A DNA stretch of 64,000 nt from Omphiscola glabra (GCA_964017045.1 OZ024794.1:49047013-49111012), one strand, 5' to 3'; positions 1 to 13,326 are shown, numbered from the stretch's first letter. Made by a program: numbers and translations. Notes: generated from the letters alone by a model not told the origin.

Positions 1-165
1 CTTATGCCTTTTTACCCCGTCTGGGGCATAGGCCGTCCACAAGAATTTTCCACTCATCCCGGTCCTGTGCTTTCCTTTCCAATTGCTTCCAGGTGTATCC
101 CATATTTTGCGTGTCTGTCTCTAGTTCACGTCTCCATGTATTCTTAGGTCTTCCATGTATTCTTA
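1..165 (-). mobile_element. LINE ORF2 C-terminal fragment
   Basis: On the minus strand the first bases encode a run ending KAQDRDEWKILVDGLCP, followed by RRGKKA and a stop. This W..L...LCP ending is typical of the extreme C-terminus of non-LTR retrotransposon polyproteins in invertebrates. The fragment includes a duplicated CCATGTATTCTTAGG stretch near 135-175. It is cut by the window edge and 5' truncated, and it lies in or upstream of the FAM219-like gene in antisense orientation. Confidence 0.7.
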
Positions 166-661
166 GGTATCCTTAGGTGTTAAAATTAATTAAATATTAA
201 AATTAGAACTTTTAACAGTAAATAAAACAGTTGTATAAAATTATCATATAAACAAGAGTTATTGTGCGCGATGCAATCAGTGAAATCAGGTCACAATATG
301 TGGAGATGCAGTCGATAGTAAAAAATTACAAATGAACTCGCACTTGAATTAACTATTTAATAATTTTAAAATAATCATTATTGTACTGTTAATAAACATT
401 AAAAAATTCCGTTAGTTCTGGAATCAATGGTTTTTAGGATTGTGATCAGGGATCCACTGGTTATTTAAGTTATTAATAATAATAACAATTTCATAATGCA
501 CAGGAGTTAATAGTAATCTTTAAATTAAATGAAAGGAAACTTCAAAGTTCAATGGGTAATGTTTAAAAAACAAACCGGTCTCATGTCCTAACCATAACAT
601 ATTTAAAAAATATAATTTATATTTGTAAATTAATTGTTACATGTTCTTATTTTTTTTTCAG

Positions 662-1980
662 AATGGGTACCAACCAGTTCCGTCATCAATGAAGTCATCT
701 AGTTACAAAGCATTGAAAAAAACATCTGAATTACAAAAGAAAATTGGTACAAGAATGCATGTTAAACTATTTTTATAATGAAGTCATTGCATATGAATGT
801 AGTTTACACTAAGTGATTCTGTCAAGTTATGCAGTAAAATGAATAGTTTCACAACTTAAATAAAAAATGACTGAAAACTTCCTGTCTAAGAGAGGACATA
901 ATAAACAAATTGTTTTTTACTGTCATTGAAATAATGGATTTTGTTCTCTTCAATTTAGAACGTCAGAGGGATCTGGCAAGAAGGTCTATAGCAGCATCAG
1001 TCTCTGAACAGCAGCAAAAAAAATCCAGTATTGTTTCCAGATCAAGGTAGTTATTATTCATTAAATGCATAATATATTGTTAAGTAACTATTTGTTTTTA
1101 ATCTTAATTTATTACAACATTCAATTTCTTCTCATTAAAAAATGTTTTCTTTTATATTTCTGCTTAGACTTACAGTTCCAATAAACTATAGCAGAGTTAC
1201 ACAAAAAGATATTAACATGGCCAGTTCATCAACTGATCAACAACCTCTTGTAGCAATTATGTCAGATGAAAGGTGGGTGAGAGTATCAACAATCACCTTT
1301 TTTAACATTTTAAAAATATAAGTGTTATTCAAATACATTATTCCATTTATTGAACCAGCTTAAGGAAAATGCTTAACATGTAATTTTTCCATTAAACATA
1401 TGCATTTTGGAACTTGAAATTCATTCTTACTAGTGGTGTCTTTTGAATCATATTATGTTATTCATCAACTGTTTATTTTTGAGTAGCATAATAATTATTA
1501 TTATTATTATTAGTTGTCTTATATAGCGCGGTACCCCAGCCTAGGGCTAGGCTCACCGCGCTGTACATAAAAATATTAGCAAAAGAGATATGATCGTGAC
1601 AATAACATAAAATACATTTATGTAATAAAGAACAGCTGTATAGAGAATAAACAAAAACAAATGCATATTCAACCCATCCACCCCAGAGACACTTATAAGA
1701 AGTACTTATAGAATCAATATTCTGAATTTTTAAATTATCTAAATCTTTTTATGACTATGATATACACTTGTTAATTTTGTTTTACTGTAGTGAAGAGGAT
1801 GAGTTTGATTTACCAAGGTTACCTAAAGCAGCGCACAAAGAGATAACGGAACAGTTAATCAAAGATGGATATAACCTTGACCTTGAGCCTGATGACGAAG
1901 ATCTTGATCTTATACCCCCGAGGCCCTTAAATGAGAGATGTTCTTGCTGTAATCTTCCGAGAACCTGCTCGATTCAGTAG
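662..1980 (+). CDS. FAM219: FAM219A/B-like protein, 3' exons (partial)
   Basis: Four exons join in frame: 662-746, 959-1046, 1168-1272 and 1791-1980, all with GT-AG borders and matching phases (1, 2, 2). They give 155 residues ending in TAG. Recognisable family features, in order, are a basic ERQRDLARRS helix, a VSRSRLTVP segment, an acidic DESEEDEFDLP patch, and the signature DGYNLDLEPDDEDLDLIPP followed by a cysteine-rich tail ending CSIQ. Vertebrate FAM219A/B have the same order and the same PPDDEDLDLIPP-plus-cysteine ending. The family has no established biochemical role, so none is claimed. The N-terminal exon or exons are not seen and probably lie to the left of the window. The last intron carries an antisense LINE tail. 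Confidence 0.92.
1513..1650 (-). mobile_element. LINE 3' tail in FAM219-like intron
   Basis: The reverse complement of this stretch matches the 3' end of the CR1/L2-like LINE at about 58265-58395. Shared text includes the TACAGCGCGGTGAGC and CCCTAGGCTGGGGT blocks and the AACAGCTGTTCTTTATTACATAA-type upstream sequence. It is a 5'-truncated insertion in antisense orientation to the host gene. Confidence 0.75.
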
Positions 1981-4508
1981 CTGTATTTAACTATTTATTT
2001 TACAAGAAGAAATTGTTATCAAAAGGAGCATGCATGTAAAAATTAAGGGAAAGGGGAAAATTTAACTGATACTGACTTTTGTCATCTCCACTGAGTAGAT
2101 TCTGCAACATTTCTGAAGTTAAATTAAATAATATCCATACTTCTGTCTCCTGAGTTGCAATTAGTTCTGACAAAGCTAATTTAGATATATACATTGACAT
2201 TATTTTAATTGAGTTTGAAATATAACTTATGGACATTTTCTGCTGATCTTCCATCAAATGAAATCCAGAGTGGGCAAATATTTATTTAATTATCCATTTT
2301 TTTTAAAAGGCTTAATACAATAATGAAACTGTTTCCTTCTTGTCTCCCACATTCCTTATTTTTAATAATGCTTGAGTTATTTCATTTTTAAAATAGTACA
2401 CTCTTTCATATTAACCCGTGAGACAAAGTTCAATAGAAAAAGAACTTAATAAGCAAGAGAATTACCCATTTATAAATTTCAACAGCTGTATTGTTTTTAA
2501 AAGTACCATTTTGTCTCAGAGGTGACAGAACAGGGGTGACAGAAATTATATATGAAAGGAATAATATACTAAACCTTATTTGAAATGTAATTTTAAACTA
2601 TTTTATAACTGCTGTACCACATTTCTAAGTTTCTAATGATAATAGATAATTGTGAGGTAATTGATTGACTATCGCCATGTTTTTTTTTAATTTTGTGCAT
2701 CAGAAGAAAAAAAGCTGGTAGCATGGTAGAAATTGAGTAGCTAGGTTAAAATGTTGTTAGAAATTATACCTTTTCAAATTTTTCTATATAGAAGCAGATT
2801 GGATAACCTGTTTGACTAAATTCCTTAACAAAATTTATTTGTTTGGGAGGAGAAGATCATTGACATAGCATTTTCCAAGTGCACTGCTTAATTAGTCTAA
2901 AACTTACAGTCTATCTGTAAATATATTTTGAAAGTGCAATATTACCACTGTGTTCAGTAGTTGACCTTAGATTAGTGAATCAGAAAGATTTGACAAGGAG
3001 GTCTAATTTATTTTGTTGGAAATATGCCTGTGAATATAGTAAAAGGGCAAATTTTGATTTTGCTACATCTGTCACTCTCTTTATTTTCAATGTTAGTTTT
3101 CATTAACTTTGTCTGACTTAAAACAAATAATGTCTAGGATTAGAAACTGGTATTTATCTGCAGAAGGTTGATTCTTGGAAGTCTATAACTCATGTGAGAT
3201 TTTCCTTTGGTTAGATTCTTATAGTTCAGATCAGAGAAATTTTAATTTCTATTTTTCTAAAGAGATCATTCAGTAGTCAATACTAGCAACAGGTATCTGG
3301 GCGCAAATTTTGTGGAAACTTCTTAAACTTAAATTTTTGAAAATAAATTTAAACAAAAGATGATAATCATGCATTTTTTCATATTCGTATTAGCTAAATT
3401 TTAAATCCATTTAGCTCATGAATTTTAAATAATCTTTTTTATTTTTATCACTGAGTTTTCTGGAAATTTATTTTGAGTCATGATGTGGCCTTCCTTCATG
3501 TCCATGCGTTGGTGACATCTTCATTAGTACTATATGTCTATCAGTATTTGCATAACTAGCCTTATAAGTGTTACTTTGACATGCTCATGTTATATAAAAA
3601 TGTTTTAAAAATTATGCTTTCCACAGGGACAATAATTATATTTCACTGAATATGTTAGTTTCATTTCAATCATTCTTTTTACCCCTTCATAGTTTTTTTT
3701 TGGTTTTAAACCTTTTTAGGTCCCCATTATACACTAAAGTATATAGCACCTAATATCTGGAAAATTATTTTTGTCATGCTACACTTTGATTTGACAATTT
3801 GGGTGGTTCCGAGAAATGTTTGAAAGTTACCAGAAAACCAGATGTTTGATAATGATTTTCAACTATTTTACCCTTACTTTTTTGCAGTTTTCACTGTTAT
3901 TTGATTTAAATCAAATGTGATACTTGAGTTTTAGAGGCCCATGCTGAGTCCGAAATTTGACACTTTTCTTCTTCTAATATATTGAGGGCCCACGATCAAT
4001 GTATTGATCATTCTCGCTCCTTAATATGCAGAGGGGATTCGCGATGTTTCTGTGCCTGGTATTGAAAAGGATATTTCACTGGTTGCAAGGGCTACTCAGT
4101 GAGGGTGTCAGGAACTGGGGGTTGGAAGGCATGAGGCAATAGACTACCGGTATATCATTAATATTGATACATTAAATATGACAAATCAATAATTTTTAGC
4201 TATTTTTATAATTTTGTGTGTGAAAGAAAGGAAAGTAAAAATGAATATTTAACATTAAAATCTCAATATTTCTCCTCATTAAGAGAATCTAATGAAATTC
4301 AAATCAGTTTATATTCCCAGTGTTATATGCATGGGACATGTAATTTAACTCTGCATAATAACAAATTTATGACAATTTTAATACTTTTAAATTGTGTTCA
4401 TAAAAATGTTATGTTCATGCTGTCATATTACATTGTTTTTAGATGTTTCTAATGTAAAAAACATGGACCATAACAAATTCAATAATTAAAAACATTTTTA
4501 GAGGGTAC

Positions 4509-4559
4509 AATGATCTGATGTTTTCAATGATCTGATGTTTTCAATGATCTGGTGTTTTC
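4509..4559. repeat. 17-bp tandem repeat, 3 copies
   Basis: The unit AATGATCTGATGTTTTC is repeated three times head to tail. The third copy has one A-to-G change. Confidence 0.9.
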
Positions 4560-6847
4560 ATATTTTTAAGGACCCTTGCTAATTAACATTATTTACGGGG
4601 TAAAGTAATGGGTGGGGGAGGCTTCTTTCTAGCAATGATGAGTTCTTAAAGGACTTGAATTGAATTTGTAAATGTAATAATATAAAAAAAATCATGCTAT
4701 ATTTACATAAACTTGTATGTCTTTCTTAGTTTGTCTATTTAATATTTTCATTCATCTGTGATTTTCAAATTTTGTTTTTAAGTGATTTAAATAAATTTTA
4801 AAAATTCAAAAAGGTGAAAATAATATATTTCATTATTTTAAGTAACATTCTCATCTTATAATTTACAATTCTTTATTTTATAAAACCTGGTAAAACTTTC
4901 CATTTTCCATATTTCACTTTCTATAATGTGAAACATTGCAAGTTTTAACATTGTTTATTCCTTTACCATTTCTTTTGTATAATTTTTTAATTTAACTAAT
5001 ATTTTATTTGAATACATGTTAATCCTTAGTCCCTTCATTAAAAAAGCAAAAAAAAATTTTTTAAATGGCTGCATTTTGTAAATATGACTTTTCACCTCCA
5101 TTCTCAAAATTATTTTTCTATTTATGTACATATTTTAATTTTTTCACATTCCTTTTATCTCTTCATAATTGTTATATTTGTGAGATAAAAGTGTTAATAA
5201 TTCTAAAGCTAAGTCATTTTTGCAATATTTTAATTTCTGATTTTTACTATTTTAATATTAAATCTAATTCACATCATAGTTTAAAGCAGTAATTCCTAAC
5301 CATTGTGATTTATTTCTCTGGCTTGTACTGCAAGTTGCAGACTCTAACTAATTTCTGACTAAAGCATTCATAAAACAAGAAAAATATTTACAGAAAAAAA
5401 TAATAAATTTAAATTTTCTGCATTATTTTAATTGAAGATGATTTTTTACTTCTGGCTGCACAGTTGCTAAGCACACTCCAATTAACCAGAAGGAATGCCA
5501 CCATCTTCTTTTCTTTGCTGAATTTTAAATTTCACTAAATAAATTGGTAAATCAAATGTCCAACTAATTTTGAAAGATTTAAAGGTCCCTTTAGACTTGG
5601 ATGTATACAAAATTTTAACTTTGTTTTATTTCTCTATCAAAGTTTTTAATATAATTCGCTAATCTAAATATTTATTTTAAAAAAGATTTAATTTTATTAG
5701 AAAGATAGTTAATAGGGGTTGGTTGGCAGGCCATTTAAGTATCAGAAAAGTGGGTCTTGAGTTCAAGGAGGTTGGGAACCTTGGCTCTAACCTGGACAAA
5801 ACATATGGTCCTTTGATATCTGAATAATTAATATATTCTTATTAATAATGCTTTTTAATAAAGAAATGTCATGATTGGGATGATGTGTATTGTCTCCAAG
5901 CAAGACAAATTCTTAAGAGATAAATGTCATCTCCAGATAGACTTAGTGGCACATTAAAAAAGCAAAATAAAAGATGCTTTATTTAATGAAAGTATTTAAG
6001 AAAAAAGTGTCCTATGATCAAACTAAAGTACTGCTATTCAGCCGATAAGCAATATTACATATGCAACAAATGTTACACCATGTATACAAAAAAAAAAACA
6101 TTTTAAAGAATAAATCCAACAAAAGTTTATCCCATCTAATTCTAATAGTTTGTTAAATTTGAAATTTTAAAGAACTTGCTAAGCATCAAATAAATTTATA
6201 AAATCTAGATATATAAAATCTGAACTTAAGGACTTTAAAGTATACGGGACTGTTCTCATAGCCTATCCTTCTCACTTCAAGAAAGACTAAGTTAAATATA
6301 TTCTAATACATCTAAAGGCAATGAATGGTAACTGCATTGATGTGTTTTAAGTCTATACATTTATTATATTTTATGTCAATAAGTTGTTAAATGTATATTG
6401 GTGGACCTCAACTTAAATGGTGTACAAAAAAAAAGTTTGGGAATCACTGTATTAGCTCATACAAATTATTGATTGCAAAGACAATTTGTGAGCATAACAC
6501 ATGTAAGTTTATAAATTTATTTTCACATTCAAAAATAATTTAGAAAACGTGTTAATGAAAATTATAATTAAAATAAATTATTGTTAGGATTTAAGATTTT
6601 GCAGCTTCAATACAAAATAAAATTGTGAAGTTCTAATTTTTGTTCATTTAACACATGAATAATGTTCTGTTAAATTTATTTTATTTTGTTTACATTTTTG
6701 CTACTTTCAATTGTGACGTATCCTCCTCAACCCTTCAGTATTTCAATTCATAATTTACTGCATTACATTAGTTCAATGAATGCAATACATTTATTTTCAA
6801 CGAGCTCAAAATAAGTTGGAATTTTAACTTTTTGAAGAGTCAACAAA

Positions 6848-6982
6848 ATTTCTTATCTTTAAAGTACTTTTGGATATTTCTTGTCTTTAAAGTACTTTTG
6901 GATATTTCTTATCTTTAAAGTACTTTTGAAAATTTCTTATCTTTAAAGTACTTTTGGATATCTTTAAAGTACTTTTGGATAT
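6848..6982. repeat. 28-bp minisatellite, about 4.8 copies
   Basis: A 28-bp unit containing TCTTTAAAGTACTTTTGGAT is repeated four times with one to three changes, followed by a shortened fifth copy. Confidence 0.9.
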
Positions 6983-7014
6983 TCCTCAACTCTAAATTTT
7001 TTTCTCCTACAAAT

Positions 7015-7097
7015 ATAGAATAAACACAATAAATGAACTTTTATGATGAATTAATATAGAATAAACACAATTAATTCAACATAAAAGTTCATTTATT
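7015..7097. repeat. Quasi-palindrome with duplicated loop sequence
   Basis: Arms 7028-7055 and 7070-7097 are 28-nt inverted repeats with one mismatch. The 14-nt loop ATAGAATAAACACA (7056-7069) also stands directly before the left arm (7015-7028). The order is loop, arm, loop, inverted arm. Confidence 0.88.
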
Positions 7098-8439
7098 TCC
7101 ACCTTGAAGGTATTTGATTTTCTTTTACAATGTATAATTGCATTTAAAAACCAGCAGAGAATTTTTTTCATATTTATAACATTTTACTTGGTTTAAGCTA
7201 ATGAAAAAAATATACTAATTTTATGAGTATAAATATTCTCTCCCCCCCCCCCCCCAACCCGCCGCCCCGCCCGTGCTGTTTTAAATATTGCTTGCAAATT
7301 ATGCAGTGTTTGTTTTCAATTTGATGTATAGCTAACTTGACACTAGATGTCCAAAGAATGCATAAATACAAGATCCAATTGTTTATATATTTTATTCACT
7401 TTTTTTTGTGGAGAGGAAAAGCTTAACTAAAAACTTGAAAATATAAAATTTCTGTGTTCAAATTAGTTTTTTATTCATGGTTTGTTTTTTTTGGGTACAT
7501 TATTTGTAAAGCTGAAATGAATTGTTACACTTTCTTATGTTTGTTTGACAGTACAAACTGTTTCGTTATTTAAACCACCCATGATCACATTAATTCAGAT
7601 GATTGATGTCCCACTGTATTTACAACTTACTTGACAGACAAATTTTAATAATTAAGTCATGGTTATAACTTTTTTTAATGAACCTTGTGTCAACCTGACT
7701 AGTACTGGTGGTACAGAATGCTAATAACTTTCCATTTATAAAATCAAACTATTTAATTTTTTTTTTAAAAACATGCATTCCGTTATTACAATGTAAGAGG
7801 ACATCTTGCTTTTTATGCCATCCAAAATTATATACATATTCTTTTTGAGTTTTCTCAGTCGATTTTTAAGCTTCAGATAATGTTATTTTTATCATTTCAA
7901 AATAAGCAATCGTTATTCATTTCTTTGAGTCTTTTGTGCCAAATAAATAACTTGAAATGAAATTTTTTTATTTTTTTTTTAATTTAAATGGAATAGTATC
8001 TTTATTAAAATAGAATTATAGTGCAATGTTTTTTGTTTTTTTTAATTATCAAATGCTTAAGTTTAATATCTTAATCATTAAATCTTCAAAACATCCATAA
8101 TAACCACAAGCACCTTGCTTTTTATTTCCTTGCTTATCTGATGGTTGTTTGGATATGTGATGTTTGTTGTTTAGATTTGCCCATGACTATTATATATTAA
8201 CTTTTATATACGTGCACTCAGACATAAATTCCAGATTTTATTGTTGTATAACTTTATTTACATTGATTGTTTTTTTTTAAATCTGAATATCCGATTATTT
8301 TTGCTTATGGATTATTTGTTAGCGAATGCTTTCTTTCGAAAAACTTTTGTTGCTGGATACATTTTTCAGTTGCTCCAATAAAAATATGCATAAATATTCT
8401 TGTTAATTGATTTGTCATTGTTCAATTTCAGATCTAAAC

Positions 8440-8663
8440 CAGTGGTTCCTAAATATTTTCAGGTCTCAGGACCCTTTGTGGAGTTACATTGGTTTAGTTG
8501 TTAAAATAATAGATGAACATTTTAGTTAACAAAAGTTTAAATTGTGCAAATTGATTTTTTAAAAAACGTTTTCAATTGCCGGTGGTTAAATTAATTCTAA
8601 TTTCACGTTGCACCCTTATTAGCATGTCCAGAGCCCCCACATCTCACAATCTGAAAGCCACTT
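8440..8663. mobile_element. hAT-type MITE
   Basis: The left end is CAGTGGTTCCTAAA and the right end is CTGAAAGCCACTT, which is roughly inverted. The flanks ATCTAAAC (8432-8439) and ATTTAAAC (8664-8671) match at 7 of 8 positions, as expected for the 8-bp target duplication of hAT transposons. There is no coding sequence inside. Confidence 0.65.
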
Positions 8664-8720
8664 ATTTAAACAATAAATTCACGCATGACATCATGTGGTA
8701 GGTTAAGAAATATCACAATA

Positions 8721-9206
8721 GGAATTGGCGTCAGCCGGCCGTAGAGTTTAAAACTCTTTATGCCGTCCCTGGTGCTCACCCACACAAGCAAGACGCCGGG
8801 TTTCCCCAACGCCGGACCGTGTGAGAGCGTCTGAGACCCCCCGGGCGTGGACCGTCCCCACCAGCAACCGCTCGATCGGGTTTGCCGACGGAGACCCTCC
8901 CCGCCCGGAGACGTCTGGTCGACCGAAGACGATGCGTTTAAAAAGTCCGCAGTCCACTCTCCTAGGGGCCGGGCCGGTAAATCAACGTCCTAATATCTCC
9001 CCCCCCCCCCCCATCGGATGCCCTCTAAGAGGGATTCTACTGTGGGTTTCCACCTCGCAACTAATTCGCGAAGTAGCTGGGGCGAAACGGGTGCCTAGGA
9101 GCAGCTTTCTCAGTGCTGCGTATTTAGAATCATCGGCCAGAGACTTCCACCACAGCATCTCGCCTCATATCCCTTGTCGGCAACTTGTAATCATGAGGAA
9201 GGTTTA
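8721..9206. repeat. GC-rich island of unknown origin
   Basis: This stretch of about 480 bp is much richer in G+C than its AT-rich surroundings and contains a C14-type homopolymer at about 9000. Open frames exist on both strands (up to 128 codons on +), but they carry no motif I recognise and may simply reflect the base composition. A repeat or a transferred segment is most likely. I cannot name the family. Confidence 0.4.
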
Positions 9207-9959
9207 AGAAATAAATTGTTCTCGCTCAAAATCTTGAGATCTTAAAGTGACTGTAAAACAAATGATTTGTAAGTAGTAATATAGAAGGACATGAAATTTC
9301 AAACAAAAATTATCCTACTAAGATTTTTGCTAAAATTTTCTTAAATATCTTTCCAAGATGAACTTCATTAGAACACAAATTAAAATTACTTTTTAAAATG
9401 AATGTTCGAAAAGGAAAGTTACTACACCATAACGTTTACAATGCCTTACCTTTTCTACTTTTCCAGAAAGGCGAAATTTCGTACAAGTAGACAGCATAAG
9501 GGGCCATCAATAACGTACATAAGGAGAAAATAAAGTCAATTTTCGCCCCCCCCCCCCCCCCACCCTTAAACTTTTTTGGTCATCCTCTCAATGCGTAAGT
9601 AATATGAGCTTCCACCCCCCACCCCAAAAAAAACCATAAACAAAATAAACTTATTCCTAGACAATTATGAAGTCTCAGGGAAATAAAAGTGTCACGGGTT
9701 TTCACTGCCGACTGTTTGGCGAGCCAAGTCATCATGGCGAGCCAAGTCATCATCACCATCAACAGTGGCGGTATAACCCATGTAGGGTCCTGGCCTGCTC
9801 CACCACACCCGTTGGGATCAATCCGTGGCTTTCCGCTTGTATGAGAGGACCCCCAGCTGGTGTGCCCATTGTTTTCTACCTGTGTATCACTTTTGCTGCT
9901 GTATATTCGTGATCATCTCCAGGTGTCCTGTCCAGCACAGTCTGGATTTAAAAAAAATT

Positions 9960-12900
9960 GTTGTTCTTTGGTTGGGTCACCGTACAATCAATATATCTCT
10001 TGGTTTGTTTGGCTTCTCCATCCATCATTTTCTAACAGCGAATACTTTCCTGGGGATCTTCCTCTTTCGTGTATCGTTGAGCAGATTCTCTGCTTTTCTG
10101 GTAAGGGACTAAGTCTCACTTGAGTAAATTACAACTGGTCTTATAATAGTGGTGTATATTTGACGTTGAGAGGTTATTGCTTCCAGGTAGCTATTTCAGA
10201 CTGAAATAAGAACGGCTACCAGCTGTTATACTTTCTTAATCTTCGACATTATTTCATTATACTAATTTATATAATGATAAGCTCATAGGTATTTGAAAGT
10301 AGCCGCTCCCTCAACGTCAAAGGTGTTATTGCTTGTTTTGATGTTGTCAGCAGTTTGCGAGTTTCGTGACATTACCATATATTTTATCTTCGCTTCATTT
10401 ACCTCAAGACCAGCATTAACTGAGACATCTTCATGTTCCTTGAATGCTTAAAGTATATCATTGCTGTTACGGCCAAGTAGCGCTAAGTCGTCGAAATATA
10501 CGAGGTAATGCAATGGTTGGCTGTATACAGATCCTGAGGTTGTGGTTCTGTTTTGCTTCTCTGGAAAATTTGTGATAGCTCCACTGGTACCCACATTTAT
10601 GTTTCTCATAACTTTTTTCTAATGTGATGTTGAACAGGATACATGATAGTGAGTCTCCTTGCCTGTGTGAGTCCCTGATTCACCAGGAACTCACTCGAGA
10701 ACTCTCCTTGTATTTTGATTCTACTTCTGAGTAATCCATTGTCATATTATAGGTTTAAGCCGGGTTAGTTTTTTTAGGGACTCGAAGTTCCTGTAGAGCA
10801 TAATACAGATATCTCTCTACACTATACCATAAGCTGTTTTGTAGTTCCCCATGTAGTTGGTGTATATGGATGTTGTATTGGTAGCATTCCTCTATAGACA
10901 TCTGATAGTAAAAATATGATCTGACGGAATTCCAATTGAGATGGTCCCCTAGGATTTTTTCACTATAACTTTCCAGTTTTCTTGCTATTAGTTTAGTGAG
11001 GTTTTATAAGTTACATTAAGTAGGGAAATTCTTCTATAATTTGAGCAATGCAGCTTAGATCCTTTCTTTTGAATTTGGATTATGAGCGCAGTACCCCATT
11101 CTTTTGGCATTTCTTCCTCCTGCCATGAGATTCTGGATATGAGATATTGTATTTTTTAAAGGGTTCCCCCTGATGTACTGCAATACTGGCTGGGGTCTTT
11201 TGACCTTGCGGGTCTCTAACTGTTCTACCGATCCTCCCGGACATGGCCAAGACACAAAGCGAGATATCACAAGCCACATCGAAAGGTTTTGTAACCTGAC
11301 GGGAAAAGATCTTAACCAAATGGCCAAGAAGCGATCACGTATATTCGCCTATCAGTTCGTTGCCGCCTAGTTTTATCGTTTCGCAGTGATAAGGTCTATT
11401 CCCGGTGTTTTGATATTTGTAACGGTAACGATCATATCTTTTGTTTCATTCAGTACTCAACTGACCAATGGGTCTGGTCCTCCTTGTGGTAAATCGTTAC
11501 CCTCATTGGCTCCTCGGTGTGAGCAATTCAGCATGCCTTCTAAGTGTTGTGCTCATCTCTTTAGTACCCTACAGCTCTCTGTGATCAGTTCTCCATCCAT
11601 ACTTTCACGCATGTGTGATCTTGAGTGAAACCATTCCCCCCTCCCCCCCTTATTTATGTTTACATTTCCCTCACATATTTATTTTTTCCAACTCTATTTT
11701 TCCCAATCGCGCAATATCTTTCTACAAAATTTGGTAGCCACCCATCTTGTTTTATTAAATATTAAACTGTGTGTGTTCTTCTTGTCTCCTGTTGCGGCAT
11801 TATAGGCCGAGCCTTGTTACTTTATTTTATAAATTCTCTGCATTCTGCATCATACCACCCTGTTATTTTCTGTTTAAATCATATTGTTTCCTCTGTTAAA
11901 CTTTTAACAATTTGCTTTGTTTTTCCCCATTGCTTATTGTTGACCATTTCCCTTTCGGATAATTCAGAATGAGTTTGAATCTTCTGTTGATATACCTCAG
12001 TAATTTTTGGGTCCCGACCTAACTGTTGGCTTTTTGTACTGTATATATTCCAGTTTATTTTGTTTCTTGTTGAAGTTGCAAATTATTTGTTTATATTTGA
12101 TTTTACAAGTATGTGGTCTGAGTCTATGTCTGGCCCTCTACAGTTTTGTACATCTAATATGTCGGAGCCATCCCACCGGTCGATGAGTGCGTGATCTATT
12201 GGGTTGCAGGTAAATCCATCTGGTGATCTCCATGTAGGTTTATGTATTTGTTTGTGTTGAAATATTGCGCTGCTGGTCGTCATTCATTTGCCTGTAATGA
12301 AGTCTATTAGACGTGATCCGTTGTCATTGCTCTGGTCATGCAGCTTTCATTTCCGATAGTTGGTATCAAAGAAGGTTCTTTTACGATTGTAGCGTTGATA
12401 TATCCAAGGAATATTTTGGTATCATAACGTGGTGCTTCTTCAAATATTCTTTCACGTTTTTCATAAAAAGTTTATTTAATGCTGTTATCTGCATCTTATA
12501 TTGGAGGATGTGTGCAAATTAACATGACGTTAAACATGCTTCCTCTTATGCTTATGGAGCATAGTCTTTCACTCACTGGTTTGAACCCAATGACTACATT
12601 TGCTGTCTCTCTTTTGACTGCAAACCCTGTTCCCAATGTGTTGGGTGTGTGAGTGGTGTTGGGTCGTTTCCACTGTACATTATAGTATATTCCTTAAGTA
12701 TATCCGAGTCTTTCCATCTGATCTCATGCAGTGCAGCAACGGTGATTCGGCATCTCATCAATTCATCAATGAGGCGAGCCTAACGCTCCTGCTCTGTGTA
12801 GACTCAGAAGAATTCAGGTCATCATCCATATATCTATCCTTGTTCAGGCATAGGTCGAAATAAAAAAAAATATCAGTCCGTTTGTTCGTTGGGGATGGAT

Positions 12901-13105
12901 TTATCTTTCGCAACATTTGACATTTTAGGTGATATTCTCGTCAGCCCTCCGCACAACCGTCTTGGTGGATGCCCCCCTCCCCACAGCTCTTAGGGTAGCT
13001 GCCTTTGTTTTGGGTCAGGTTCCTTACCTTTATGGATTCCTCCACTTGCTGCAAGGCAGTAGGTTCTAAATTTGATCGCCCTGGTATTTTAGTTCCCAGG
13101 TACAT
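9960..13105 (-). mobile_element. Decayed LINE with endonuclease and RT remnants
   Basis: Read on the minus strand, the order is that of a non-LTR retrotransposon. An endonuclease C-terminal remnant lies at 12083-12283, with HKPTWRSPDGFTCNPIDHAL and RGPDIDSDHILVK. The RT entry motif at about 11000-11110 reads [19 protein letters not shown], with [13 protein letters not shown]. An RT palm block at about 10330-10530 reads YFDDLALLGRN followed by GLEVNEAK. Stops and frameshifts occur throughout, so this is a dead copy. Its 5' end (high coordinate) lies close to the captured gene fragment at 13109. Confidence 0.85.
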
Positions 13106-13108
13106 ATT

Positions 13109-13191
13109 CAGAAAAAGTCTTCTTATTTTGATGCTACATGATGTAGTTCAGTGATGCACCCAATCCAGGCTGAGACTGATCTTGTTTCCAA
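13109..13191 (+). pseudogene. 83-bp fragment of TIR-RHIM gene exon 2
   Basis: These 83 bases match 19770-19852, internal to the large coding exon of the TIR-RHIM gene, at 79 of 83 positions by eye. Translated in the parental frame it reads QKKSSYFDAT, then an in-frame TGA stop, then CSSVMHPIQAETDLVSN. Neither end coincides with an exon border of the parent. It is a non-functional gene fragment embedded in repeat DNA about 5 kb upstream of the parent gene's start codon and in the same orientation. Confidence 0.92.
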
Positions 13192-13326
13192 CTCCGCCAC
13201 CTGGGGATTCGCTCGATGGAAGTTCAGTATCTCCGCATGGCTATGAGTAGGGAATGAACAAGGCACTCGCCCCGGGCGCCAACATTGGTTGGTGGGGGCA
13301 AAATCGTCTATAGATAGGACCTTCAT

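Larger units (their letters stand above)
1981..8439. other. 3' UTR and AT-rich intergenic DNA
   Basis: No credible exon or long reading frame is visible. The first part is the 3' UTR of the FAM219-like gene. The rest is about 70-75% A+T with short poly-T, poly-A and one poly-C run (about 7242-7255). Possible hAT-type ends sit near 5288 (CAGTAATTCCTAACC), 5770 (GGTTGGGAACCTTG) and 6440 (GTTTGGGAATCACTG), but target duplications are unclear. Minisatellites and a quasi-palindrome are listed separately. Confidence 0.6.

Noticed and set aside
8821..9207. 128-codon frame in the GC-rich island
   Set aside because: Base composition alone favours long frames here. The opposite strand is open too and no motif is seen.
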